From assembly GCA_001512985.1 (NCBI GenBank), contig LFRX01000047.1, positions 69,214-78,806 on the forward strand: a DNA stretch of 9,593 bases, in the 5' to 3' direction. The translations under genes and the position numbers were made by a program. The notes under the pieces were generated by a model, which was given only the letters and a program-made list of their open reading frames with translations, did no database searches and had not been told where the DNA came from. Shown in pieces: positions 1 to 7,146 of this stretch (position 1 is the stretch's first letter; each line of letters opens with the position of its first letter). This DNA comes from Acholeplasmatales bacterium DTU056 (GTDB lineage Bacteria > Bacillota_I > Bacilli_A > ML615J-28 > CAG-698).

Positions 1-1700
1 ACTGGATGGTAAGAACCATCATATAATGTGGCTTTAACCCCGATTACTGGGAATCCTGCTAATGGTCCTTGTTGTAAGGTTTCAATTAAACCTTTTTCAA
101 CAGCAGGGAAGTAGTTTTTCGGAACGGCTCCACCGAAAATTTCTTCATGGAATTCGAAATCTTTATCAGTTGGTTCAAAGCGAATCCATACATCACCATA
201 TTGACCAGCACCACCAGATTGTTTTTTATGTTTACCTTGGGCACTAGCAGTGGCACGAATTGTTTCACGATAAACGATTTTTTGGTCAATTATATCGATA
301 TCAACTTTGAACATATTTTTTAATTTTTCAATAACATATCCAATATGGGTCATTCCTTGACCACCTAATAGTAATTGGGCAGTCTCAACATTACGTTTAA
401 CTTCAATTGTTTGGTCTTCAGCACGTAAGCGTTGAAGTGCTGTCGAAATTTTATCTTCATCATTTTTGTTTTTAGGTTGAATCGCAACATAAATAACTGG
501 AGTTGGAAGTTCAACTGATGGATATTTAATTGGGTTACGACGATCGCAGAATGTCACACCAGTAGATAAATCTGTCATTTTAGTTACAACACCAATATCT
601 CCAGCATGTAGTGTTTCTACTTGAATTAAGTTTTTACCACGCATTGTGGAAATTTGGGTTGATTTAGCTGGTTGATCTAAGTCAGAGATATATACATCTT
701 GACCAGTTTTTAATGTTCCAGAATAGATTTTAAAGAAGTTAATTGAACCAACAAATGGGTCAATAATTGTTTTAAAAACGTAAGCAGAGAAAGGTTCATC
801 GTCAGAAACTTTACGTACTAATTCAGTATTGTCTTTTGGATTAAATCCTTTCACTTCTAAAATATCAGCAGGAGAAGGTAAATAGTCAATAATCATATCA
901 AGTAATGTGCTGATACCAACATCTTTGGTTGCAGAAGAGATAACTACTGGGAAGATTTCGCCATTTAATGTTCCAACACGTAAGCCGTTTTTAATTTCTT
1001 CAAGGGTTAATTCTTCTCCTGAGAAATATTTCTCAAGCATTTCTTCACTTGTCTCCGCAACCGCCTCAGTTAATTGATTATATAATTCCTCAATTTTGGC
1101 CATTTTATCAGGATAAATTTCACCTTCGACTAATTCTTGACCAGTAAAAATAAGAGCTTTTTTATCGATAACATTTGCAAATCCATCAAATTTATCGCTT
1201 TTACCTAATGGCCAGCAGAATGGGACAGCTTTATGACCTAATTTTTTGCGAACTTGATTTAATACATCTTCAAATTTAACATTTTCTTTATCCATTTTAT
1301 TGATAAGAATAATGGTTGGAATATGTTTTGTTCGTAGATATTGCCATGCTAGTTCGGTCCCTACTTGTACTCCAGTACTAGCATCAACAAGCAATACCGC
1401 CCCATCAACAACTGATAAGGCATTTTGAACTTCCCCAACAAACTCCTCAGAACCTGGTAAATCTAAAAAGTTAATTTTATGGTCCTTCCATTCTACTGGA
1501 ATCAAACTAGTTGTTAGCGATGTTTGACGAACATGTTCTTCAGGAAGATAATCGCTAACAGTATTTTTACGTTCTACTTCCCCTTTCTTCTCAATTGCCT
1601 TGGAAACAAAAAGAACCGATTCAGCTAAAGTTGTTTTTCCTGATCCTTGATGCCCCATAATAGCAATATTACGAATCGATTGTGTTAGATATTCTTTCAT
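1..1700 (-). CDS. Elongation factor G paralogue (EF-G-2-like translational GTPase), C-terminus beyond left edge
   Basis: I translated this gene by hand from the ATG at 1700-1698; it stays open for 566 codons to the window edge. Seen: a P-loop GHQGSGKT (residues 16-23), a G3 motif DLPGS (80-84), NKMD (134-137) and SSA (255-257) of a GTPase domain over about 1-275. A beta-barrel domain II follows (about 300-385), then domain III (about 400-470) and the start of domain IV with YRETI (477-481) and QSGGAGQYGDV (494-504), typical of EF-G. Canonical EF-G has GHIDAGKT and DTPGH. Here the G3 histidine that activates the hydrolytic water is Ser84, and the effector loop lacks the usual RGITI. The SDYLPEE and GVQVGTE stretches resemble the Thermus EF-G-2 type of paralogue, from memory. 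A ribosome role is inferred from the domain layout; it is unlikely to be the housekeeping EF-G. Domain V and most of domain IV are off the window. Confidence 0.93.
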   Translation of the reverse strand, partial: MKEYLTQSIRNIAIMGHQGSGKTTLAESVLFVSKAIEKKGEVERKNTVSDYLPEEHVRQTSLTTSLIPVEWKDHKINFLDLPGSEEFVGEVQNALSVVDGAVLLVDASTGVQVGTELAWQYLRTKHIPTIILINKMDKENVKFEDVLNQVRKKLGHKAVPFCWPLGKSDKFDGFANVIDKKALIFTGQELVEGEIYPDKMAKIEELYNQLTEAVAETSEEMLEKYFSGEELTLEEIKNGLRVGTLNGEIFPVVISSATKDVGISTLLDMIIDYLPSPADILEVKGFNPKDNTELVRKVSDDEPFSAYVFKTIIDPFVGSINFFKIYSGTLKTGQDVYISDLDQPAKSTQISTMRGKNLIQVETLHAGDIGVVTKMTDLSTGVTFCDRRNPIKYPSVELPTPVIYVAIQPKNKNDEDKISTALQRLRAEDQTIEVKRNVETAQLLLGGQGMTHIGYVIEKLKNMFKVDIDIIDQKIVYRETIRATASAQGKHKKQSGGAGQYGDVWIRFEPTDKDFEFHEEIFGGAVPKNYFPAVEKGLIETLQQGPLAGFPVIGVKATLYDGSYHP

Positions 1701-1708
1701 TAAAAATT

Positions 1709-1716
1709 ACCTCCTC
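1709..1716 (-). promoter_or_regulatory. Strong ribosome binding site of the EF-G paralogue
   Basis: The minus strand reads GAGGAGGT, followed by eight bases and ATG at 1700. This near-perfect anti-16S match fixes the start codon and suggests efficient translation. Confidence 0.85.
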
Positions 1717-1741
1717 GTATAAATCCGATTCCATTGACTTT

Positions 1742-1770
1742 ATTATACCTTATTTTTAGGGATTTGGCTA
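1742..1770 (-). promoter_or_regulatory. Probable sigma-A-type promoter of the EF-G paralogue
   Basis: On the minus strand a perfect TATAAT lies at 1747-1742. A TAGCCA hexamer at 1770-1765, 17 bases upstream, matches four of six positions of TTGACA. The start codon is about 40 bases downstream, leaving a short leader with the ribosome binding site. The upstream flank is very AT-rich and could help polymerase binding. The call rests on consensus match only. Confidence 0.6.
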
Positions 1771-1822
1771 CTATTATTTGTAAAATACCAAGTCCTAAAA
1801 ACAAAATTATTACCGAAAAATT

Positions 1823-1840
1823 ACTCATAAATTAATGAGT
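1823..1840. repeat. Perfect 6-bp inverted repeat upstream of the EF-G promoter
   Basis: ACTCAT (1823-1828) and ATGAGT (1835-1840) flank a six-base loop. A T-run follows on the plus strand (1840-1844), and a run of five A at 1816-1820 gives a U-tract on the minus transcript, so it could act as a weak bidirectional terminator. A further ACTCA copy follows at 1845-1849. It lies about 50 bases upstream of the EF-G -35 box, so a protein-binding operator is equally possible. Chance is also possible in DNA this AT-rich. Confidence 0.3.
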
Positions 1841-2046
1841 TTTTACTCACAACTGCTTTAATTATAACATATGCTAATTTAATTCTCTATGATTTTTTTT
1901 CAAATTATTATATTGTTTCAACTTTTTATAACAATAGTCCTTGAATAATTCATTGTTTTTATCTTCATTTTAATTTTGCTAATTCATTATTAATAATAAA
2001 TCAATACTTTAATATATCAAATCAATATTAATCTATAAAATATAAT

Positions 2047-2072
2047 AAAAAAAGTATCCTTTAAAAGGATAC
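2047..2072 (-). terminator. Rho-independent terminator of the minus-strand operon
   Basis: Read on the minus strand, GTATCCT (2072-2066) and AGGATAC (2060-2054) form a 7-bp stem around a short AT loop. Seven T residues (2053-2047) follow at once. It starts three bases after the stop codon of the zinc-ribbon membrane protein gene. The plus-strand side has no comparable T-run, so it works in one direction. Confidence 0.88.
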
Positions 2073-2075
2073 ATT

Positions 2076-2753
2076 TTAAATATGAAATCTTTTTTTGATT
2101 TCATCTTTAGTTTGACGATCGCCAAAAACAATCATTCCAATGATAGTAACTAATGATAAGCAAGCTGCCGAAAGACTTGGCCATAAAATATTTGTTACTT
2201 TAAGCAAATACAATATCATAGGAACAAAACCTAAAAAAATTGTTCCAAGAAAATATAAAATATAATCACTATATTTCATTCGTTTAATCATAATAACGAT
2301 GATATTAGCAACTGTAGTGACAAACGATAATACCGGAATAACATATGAAACTGACCAACCATTGATAAGTTTTTTATCACTAACATAATCTATTAATGCC
2401 ACCACTAAACTAATTACTATCATTTGTATAATTAACTTTTTCGCAATCGGTGTCTTTGAAAGAATTGTGCTTTTAAATAAAATCCATAAATAAATCGAAC
2501 CACCAATTATATAAAAACTCCATAAATTATCTTTATTATAAATTAGGTTAATAAGTAACGAAATAAGGGAGGAGACTATAAGAATAAAGGCTAAAATACG
2601 TAAGAATAAATTTCGTTTTTGAACTAATGGTTGATGAGGGGGATATGTAGTTAATACCGGATCATCATTAATAATTTCTAAAAAATTCCCGCATAATGGA
2701 CAAGTTTTTCTTGTGGTGCTGACCTTTACCCGACATTGTTTACATTTTTTCAT
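2076..2753 (-). CDS. Zinc-ribbon polytopic membrane protein (DUF6320-like)
   Basis: The 225-residue product starts with a compact zinc ribbon: CxxC at Cys4/Cys7 and CPLC at Cys18/Cys21. A polar linker follows (about 22-45), then about six hydrophobic segments near 49-71, 77-95, 105-124, 132-156, 161-186 and 188-210. The tail is positively charged. This architecture matches the DUF6320 family as I remember it, whose function is unknown. The gene begins one base after the stop of the acyltransferase gene. Its ribosome binding site AGAGGTG (2764-2758) lies inside the last codons of that gene, so translation is probably coupled. Inference: it is a membrane partner or anchor for the acyltransferase, with the zinc ribbon mediating protein contact. 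Nothing in the sequence reveals a substrate. The gene is complete and followed by a clear terminator. Confidence 0.88.
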   Translation of the reverse strand: MKKCKQCRVKVSTTRKTCPLCGNFLEIINDDPVLTTYPPHQPLVQKRNLFLRILAFILIVSSLISLLINLIYNKDNLWSFYIIGGSIYLWILFKSTILSKTPIAKKLIIQMIVISLVVALIDYVSDKKLINGWSVSYVIPVLSFVTTVANIIVIMIKRMKYSDYILYFLGTIFLGFVPMILYLLKVTNILWPSLSAACLSLVTIIGMIVFGDRQTKDEIKKRFHI

Positions 2754-2754
2754 A

Positions 2755-4023
2755 TTACACCTCTAATTCATTAGTCTCAATAATAATATCTAGTCCCTCA
2801 TCAGCTAAAAATCTAAATAAATTTTTTTGGAAATCTCGTTCTACCATCGCACTACTAATAGATAAAACTAATTGATTATTATAGCTTACTACCCCAATAC
2901 CAATTAAACTACCTCGAGATGCTCCACTCGTAAAATTAATTCGTTTGACATACTTGCTCATTGATTTTGGTAATTGTACAACACCAAGGTTAGAAAAAGA
3001 TAAGCTATTTGGTCCTTCGCCCCACGTTTTATAACCTAATTTTAAAACTAATTCTTTAATAAATAATGGCATTATACGCATTATGAAATTTTTTTCTAAT
3101 TTGACATTTGCTACGATTTGGGCTTGCAATTTATCTTTTTGAATTTGATCTTTAAAATCCGCTTTGACTTTATCTAAAATATCTTTAAAAGTTAATTCTT
3201 TATCAAAGGAAATACTAGAACGAATGAATAACGAAAAGTTTCGTAAAGTTTGAGTTGGGAAAAAGCGACGCAAATTAACTGGAACAAATAACTTAAATGG
3301 ACGTTTAGTTTTTTCTAAAACATTTGGGGATTTATAGGCACTATAAATAATCGCAGCCCCTAAAAATTCAGTAATAGTACAATCATATTTTTTAGTTATT
3401 TCTTTCAATTGATTAACATCCATTATGCTTTTAATTACCGCTAGCCATAAATCATCATATTCAGTCCCAACAAAATGCATAGCTCTTCCAGCATTTCGTG
3501 GATATTTTACTTTTGGATCATAATTTTTAACGAAACTATCTTCTAATTCTTCTCGGCGGACCTCAGTGTCTTCAGTTAGCACCAGCCCTTCATCTTCTAC
3601 ATCATATCCCATTAATTTTAAATAAGTAAAACAAATAGATTTAAGCATTTCCATGGCGCCGGTACCATCAGTTAACGAATGGAAAGTCTCTAGCGTAATT
3701 CGATTATCATAATATGATAATTCAAATAAAAAGTTGTTTAAATCTTTTCGTTTATAACTTTGACAAATATATGGACTTTCCTTAACTACTTTAGGTTTGG
3801 CATCATTTGGCTCAAAGTAATACCAAAACAATCCACGTTTTAATTTAACATTTAGATTAACAAATCTTTTAATTACTATTTCTAAAGCCTCTTGTAATAC
3901 TTCCGGTTTAATTTCATGATCTAAAATCATAGATACCCTAAATGTATTCGTTCGACCTTTATTAGTAACAGATGGAAAGATTTTGGCGGCATTATCTAAT
4001 TTATACCATTTTTTCGTAGACAT
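2755..4023 (-). CDS. CoA-dependent acyltransferase-like protein (condensation-domain superfamily, alcohol acetyltransferase-like)
   Basis: The product has 422 residues, a usual length for a complete two-lobed acyltransferase of the chloramphenicol acetyltransferase/condensation superfamily. The catalytic motif HxxxDG is visible as HSLTDG (His115, Asp119, Gly120). Other landmarks are PVNLRRFF (248-255), typical of the second lobe, and the FSNLG turn (343-347). In this superfamily the histidine deprotonates an alcohol or amine that attacks an acyl-CoA or carrier-bound acyl group. The acceptor here cannot be told from sequence. No signal peptide or membrane segment is seen, so it is probably cytosolic or membrane-associated. 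The ATG overlaps the stop of the U32 reading frame by one base (TAATG), with a modest GGTG ribosome site, which suggests translational coupling. It is paired with the downstream zinc-ribbon membrane protein. All key residues are present. Confidence 0.87.
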   Translation of the reverse strand: MSTKKWYKLDNAAKIFPSVTNKGRTNTFRVSMILDHEIKPEVLQEALEIVIKRFVNLNVKLKRGLFWYYFEPNDAKPKVVKESPYICQSYKRKDLNNFLFELSYYDNRITLETFHSLTDGTGAMEMLKSICFTYLKLMGYDVEDEGLVLTEDTEVRREELEDSFVKNYDPKVKYPRNAGRAMHFVGTEYDDLWLAVIKSIMDVNQLKEITKKYDCTITEFLGAAIIYSAYKSPNVLEKTKRPFKLFVPVNLRRFFPTQTLRNFSLFIRSSISFDKELTFKDILDKVKADFKDQIQKDKLQAQIVANVKLEKNFIMRIMPLFIKELVLKLGYKTWGEGPNSLSFSNLGVVQLPKSMSKYVKRINFTSGASRGSLIGIGVVSYNNQLVLSISSAMVERDFQKNLFRFLADEGLDIIIETNELEV

Positions 4024-4634
4024 TATAATACACCATCCCGATAATGACCATATGTACTATTTCTTAATGATAAACTATGGTCAATTTTTTGATAATATTT
4101 CTCATAATACATTTTAGCGATTTCCTTAGTTTCTTTATAATCTTCAATTGTGAAATCAAGATAACAACTTCGAATTCCTAGTTGTTTAATTTCATCTAAA
4201 TAGTCGATTAAATGAAGACGCTTCGAATTTAATATTTTTGTAACATTTTTAATTTTTAAAACTGGAAAAGTATAATCTTTACGGTCAATTAAATAACTTT
4301 GATTTCCGTTAATATTATTCTTTCCTAATAAATCATGACGCATAATCATCATTTCTTGATATCCATAACAATTTAATTCTAAATTAGGAATAAAACCATA
4401 ACGATTTTTAAAATTGTTAATTAAATTAATAATTTCTTCTTTAGACATTTCCAAAGACAAACCAACAATTTTAACACCTTTTGTTAACAAATAATACACC
4501 GCATATGAATTAACAACATTTAAATAAATAGAACTAGCCAATGTTTTATCATTCAATAATCCAATATTACTTGAAACATATGGAATACTTTCATCAAAAC
4601 TTTCTTGAGCAATTCGATCATAATAATAAACAAA
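4023..4634 (-). pseudogene. C-terminal part of the U32-family protein, separated from its N-terminal part by an in-frame TAA
   Basis: Downstream of the TAA at 4637-4635 the same frame stays open for 203 codons. It reads FVYYYDRIAQESFDE and onward, with recognisable C-terminal landmarks of long U32 proteins: LELNCYGYQEMM, SYLIDRKDYTFPVL, LNSKRLHLIDYL and a final YGHYRDGV. A start at the TTG at 4556-4554 would give 177 residues, but I see no ribosome binding site before it. No ATG lies in this frame between the TAA and that TTG; the ATGs at 4621, 4594, 4579 and 4552 are all in other frames. The protein-like sequence between the TAA and the TTG shows that the frame really continues. Fused to the upstream part the product would be about 763 residues, fitting the long U32 class with a second C-terminal barrel. 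It is either a recent nonsense mutation, a sequencing or assembly error, or stop readthrough. Confidence 0.8.
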
Positions 4635-4637
4635 TTA
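4635..4637 (-). other. In-frame TAA interrupting the U32 gene
   Basis: The codons around it read CCT AAA ATT TAA TTT GTT TAT, giving YPKI-stop-FVYYYDRI. Coding continues without a frame change on both sides, so a single substitution (for example AAA to TAA) explains it. No slippery heptamer in the right phase is present, and a frameshift would not restore the downstream frame. Confidence 0.85.
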
Positions 4638-6314
4638 AATTTTAGGATATTGTTTTTGATATTTGTGAATTAATTCTAAATTTGAAACATATATTTCTTG
4701 AAATCCAATTTCGATAACAGCTTGAAGTTGTTCTTCAGTAGTAACCTTAGCTTTTAAAGAATATTCTATAGGTAAAACATTTATTGGTTTAATACTTGGA
4801 CTTGCTATCTTTGGTTTCCGAATATTCCATTTACTTCTTAAATACGATAATTCTTCAATCGCTTGACGTCGTAGTTCATTAATTTCTTTAATTGGTAAAA
4901 ATACTGCAAATGGTAAATCAATTGTTAAATTTTTAAAATAGTATGGTGTATTACCTAATTTATTAATTTGTTCAAATATTCGTTCATTTGTAATATTTGC
5001 TCTTTCCGCCTTTTCAACATTTCCCTTTGATAAAACACAAACAGTATTTTTTCCATCAGTAATTTCCAGTTTCAATTTATTATCTTGCAAACTAACCTTT
5101 CCAAAACATGCAATTTTTTTATAATTTGATTTAATCGTCTCTTCAGTATGAAGAGTTTGCTTGATTGATTTAGTTAAATAAACTAAAGCACCATTATTTA
5201 CTATATGATTACTTAGGATAAAGCATTCTTTACTAGCGCTTTTAATGTCTTGAAAAGATAGATCTTTCATTTTCGTAATTGTAAATCCAAAACTTTCTTT
5301 TCCGACAATTCTAATACTATCACCAATATTTAACGGATAAGTTAGTTTTATTTTCAAATATTCACCTTTACTACCAATAACTTGTCCTATTAAAATTCCT
5401 TGATGATTGGGACTTTCGATATTAGTAATACTATAATTATTTTCATCTAATAAGTAGCCTTTGGTAAATTGGCGATTAAAAGCTGTTTGTAATTCCAAAA
5501 TGGCTTGATTAATATCAAATGATTTCCCATCATAAAAAGAATCAATGGCTTGACGATAGATATTTGTGGTAATGGCCACATATTCAGGACTTTTCATTCG
5601 CCCTTCAATTTTTAATGAATCAATGCCACTTTCAATTATTTTATCTAAATATTCTAGTGTTATTAAATCTTTTGTACTTAAATAATGTTTTTCAGATGGA
5701 TTATTACCTAATTTATATGGCAAGCGACATGCTTGAGCACACTTTCCACGATTCCCACTCCGCTTACCAATAAATGAACTCATTAAACAATTACCGGAAT
5801 AACAAATGCATAATGCTCCGTGGGCAAAGACTTCGATTTCTAAATTAGTTTGATCTTTAATAGATTTAGCTAAAGGTAGATTAACTTCACGAGCTAAAAC
5901 AATACGTTTGACATTAAAGTATTGTAAAGTCTTAGCTTGGTTTACGCTATGGACATTTACTTGGGTGGAAGCATGAATGGTAAATGATGGATAATGTTTT
6001 GAAATATATTCCATCACACCTAAATCTTGGACAATTAATGCATCCACATCAGTTTGATATAAAAAATCTAAAAATGAAGTTAATTCATCCCATTCCGAAT
6101 CGAAAACGATAGTATTTATTGTTACATACACTTTTACTCCACGGACATGGGCATAGGTAATAAGTTCGCAAATTTCTTCGTTAGTAAAATTTTGCGCATA
6201 GGCACGGGCCCCAAAGTTTTTACCACCAATATAGACTGCATCGGCCCCGTTATTCACTGCCGCATAAAACGCTTCTTTAGTTCCGGCAGGTGCTAAGAGT
6301 TCAATTTTTTTCAT
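4635..6314 (-). CDS. U32-family protein (RlhA/TrhP-like RNA hydroxylase type), N-terminal part ending at an in-frame stop
   Basis: The 559 residues begin with the family hallmark ELLAPAG (5-11) and the DAVYIGG stretch (25-31). The U32 signature is perfect: E161VFAHGALCICYSGNCLMS, with Cys169 and Cys176, followed by Cys192 and Cys196, which should bind an iron-sulfur cluster. SLKIEGRMKSPEY (233-245) is also typical. The annotated 'peptidase' activity is historical. Characterised members (E. coli RlhA, TrhP/YegQ, B. subtilis YrrN/YrrO) hydroxylate a 23S rRNA cytidine or tRNA wobble uridines using prephenate. The middle (about 300-470) resembles the insert of the long RlhA-like forms. The frame stops just after the second barrel begins, and the rest continues in frame downstream. 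The catalytic core is complete, so a shortened product might retain activity. The ATG at 6314 has AAGGATG upstream and is four bases from the previous stop. Confidence 0.9.
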   Translation of the reverse strand: MKKIELLAPAGTKEAFYAAVNNGADAVYIGGKNFGARAYAQNFTNEEICELITYAHVRGVKVYVTINTIVFDSEWDELTSFLDFLYQTDVDALIVQDLGVMEYISKHYPSFTIHASTQVNVHSVNQAKTLQYFNVKRIVLAREVNLPLAKSIKDQTNLEIEVFAHGALCICYSGNCLMSSFIGKRSGNRGKCAQACRLPYKLGNNPSEKHYLSTKDLITLEYLDKIIESGIDSLKIEGRMKSPEYVAITTNIYRQAIDSFYDGKSFDINQAILELQTAFNRQFTKGYLLDENNYSITNIESPNHQGILIGQVIGSKGEYLKIKLTYPLNIGDSIRIVGKESFGFTITKMKDLSFQDIKSASKECFILSNHIVNNGALVYLTKSIKQTLHTEETIKSNYKKIACFGKVSLQDNKLKLEITDGKNTVCVLSKGNVEKAERANITNERIFEQINKLGNTPYYFKNLTIDLPFAVFLPIKEINELRRQAIEELSYLRSKWNIRKPKIASPSIKPINVLPIEYSLKAKVTTEEQLQAVIEIGFQEIYVSNLELIHKYQKQYPKI

Positions 6315-6318
6315 GGTG

Positions 6319-7092
6319 TCATCCTTCTTGATATAAACTTTCTAAATATAATAAAGCTTTTTTAGCTTCTTGTAAATATAGTTCTTCATCGAAACTATTC
6401 TCTTTGGTAACTGCTTCTAAAGTCAATGGACCAAAAAAACCAATTTTCTTAAATTTTTTTATTATGTTTAACCAATTAATATTTCCATGAGTTGGAATCA
6501 AGTGTTCATCATAATCGCCATGATTATCACTTAAATGAATACATACTAATTTGTCTTGATATTTGGCAAAATCAAATGACTCTATATTTTTCGTAAAAGC
6601 ATTGGCATGGCCTGAATCAAAGCAAAATTTTAAATATGGATGATTAATATTCCCATAAATATAATCTAAATAATCTAGACGACGTAAATTTTCTAATGCT
6701 AAATAAACATTATTTTTCTCACATATTGATAGGATTTTTTCAACCCGTTCTAAAGCAATTGGATTAATAGCTGGTGGATTATTGCCACTCGAAATGTGCA
6801 TCACCACAATTGGAATATCTAATTTTGATGCTTGCTCAACCCCAGCAATTACTCCATTAACATAATCATTCCCTAATTCATCATCTATCCATAAATGATT
6901 ACAATTGGTAACTGCTAAATGCATCGCTTCCACATCTAACCCAATTGTTCGGGCATAATTTACAATTTGTTCATTTTTATCATTTTCATCAATCTTAATA
7001 AAAATACCATCAAATTGATGTTTTTTAATTAAATCCAAACGTGTGAAAACATCACTTTGTTTACTATATTCTAAATATATATGATGTTTCAT
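6319..7092 (-). CDS. Sugar phosphate isomerase/epimerase-like TIM-barrel protein
   Basis: The 257-residue product matches the xylose isomerase-like TIM-barrel fold, a full-length size for the family. The four metal ligands expected of epimerases such as tagatose 3-epimerase can be assigned by spacing: Glu134 (LALEN), Asp159 (FCFDSGH), His186 (CIHLSDN) and Glu226 (LTLEA). His162, His197 and His202 add further active-site candidates. The related AP endonuclease IV class normally has more metal-binding histidines and a larger domain, so a sugar or small-molecule isomerase is more likely. The real substrate cannot be read from the sequence. The ATG follows AGGTG at 7102-7098 with five bases between. 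The stop is TGA, four bases before the U32 start, so the two are probably co-transcribed. No signal peptide is seen; it should be cytosolic. Confidence 0.88.
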   Translation of the reverse strand: MKHHIYLEYSKQSDVFTRLDLIKKHQFDGIFIKIDENDKNEQIVNYARTIGLDVEAMHLAVTNCNHLWIDDELGNDYVNGVIAGVEQASKLDIPIVVMHISSGNNPPAINPIALERVEKILSICEKNNVYLALENLRRLDYLDYIYGNINHPYLKFCFDSGHANAFTKNIESFDFAKYQDKLVCIHLSDNHGDYDEHLIPTHGNINWLNIIKKFKKIGFFGPLTLEAVTKENSFDEELYLQEAKKALLYLESLYQEG

Positions 7093-7118
7093 TAAATCAC
7101 CTAAGTTTTTACAAATTA

Positions 7119-7143
7119 AGAAGAGACCTAAACGATCTCTTCT
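7119..7143 (-). terminator. Stem-loop after degV, weak terminator or attenuator
   Basis: On the minus strand AGAAGAGA (7143-7136) pairs perfectly with TCTCTTCT (7126-7119) around a nine-base loop. It starts four bases after the DegV stop. The following TAATTTG is not a proper U-tract, so full termination is doubtful. It may instead stabilise the 3' end of the degV message or reduce expression of the downstream genes. No new promoter is obvious between it and the next ATG. Confidence 0.45.
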
Positions 7144-7146
7144 ACT

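Larger units (their letters stand above)
1701..2046. other. AT-rich intergenic region before the EF-G paralogue
   Basis: This non-coding gap separates the terminator of the six-gene run from the EF-G gene. It holds the ribosome binding site (1709-1716), the promoter (1742-1770) and a small palindrome (1823-1840). A weaker, purely AT-based inverted repeat lies further away, TATTGTT at 1911-1917 against AACAATA at 1930-1936. An eight-T run is at 1893-1900. I see no credible reading frame, tRNA or known riboswitch core on either strand. Confidence 0.6.

Noticed and set aside
62..289. Two short overlapping reading frames, one on each strand
   Set aside because: Both lie inside the EF-G gene in other frames, have low-complexity non-protein-like composition and no ribosome site.
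1893..1940. T-run and TATTGTT/AACAATA inverted repeat as terminator or regulatory RNA
   Set aside because: The arms contain a single G-C pair each with a 12-base loop in very AT-rich DNA; this is expected by chance and no gene ends nearby.
4023..4556. Independent 177-residue gene starting at TTG 4556
   Set aside because: No ribosome binding site precedes the TTG, and coherent U32-family sequence extends upstream in the same frame to the TAA at 4635. It is better read as the C-terminal part of one gene.
4630..4650. Programmed ribosomal frameshift at the U32 stop
   Set aside because: Both parts are in the same frame, so a frameshift would not join them, and no slippery heptamer is in phase.
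6315..6325. TGA as tryptophan (Mycoplasma code)
   Set aside because: The TGA at 6321-6319 ends the isomerase at the expected family length just before the U32 start, and all tryptophans examined use TGG.
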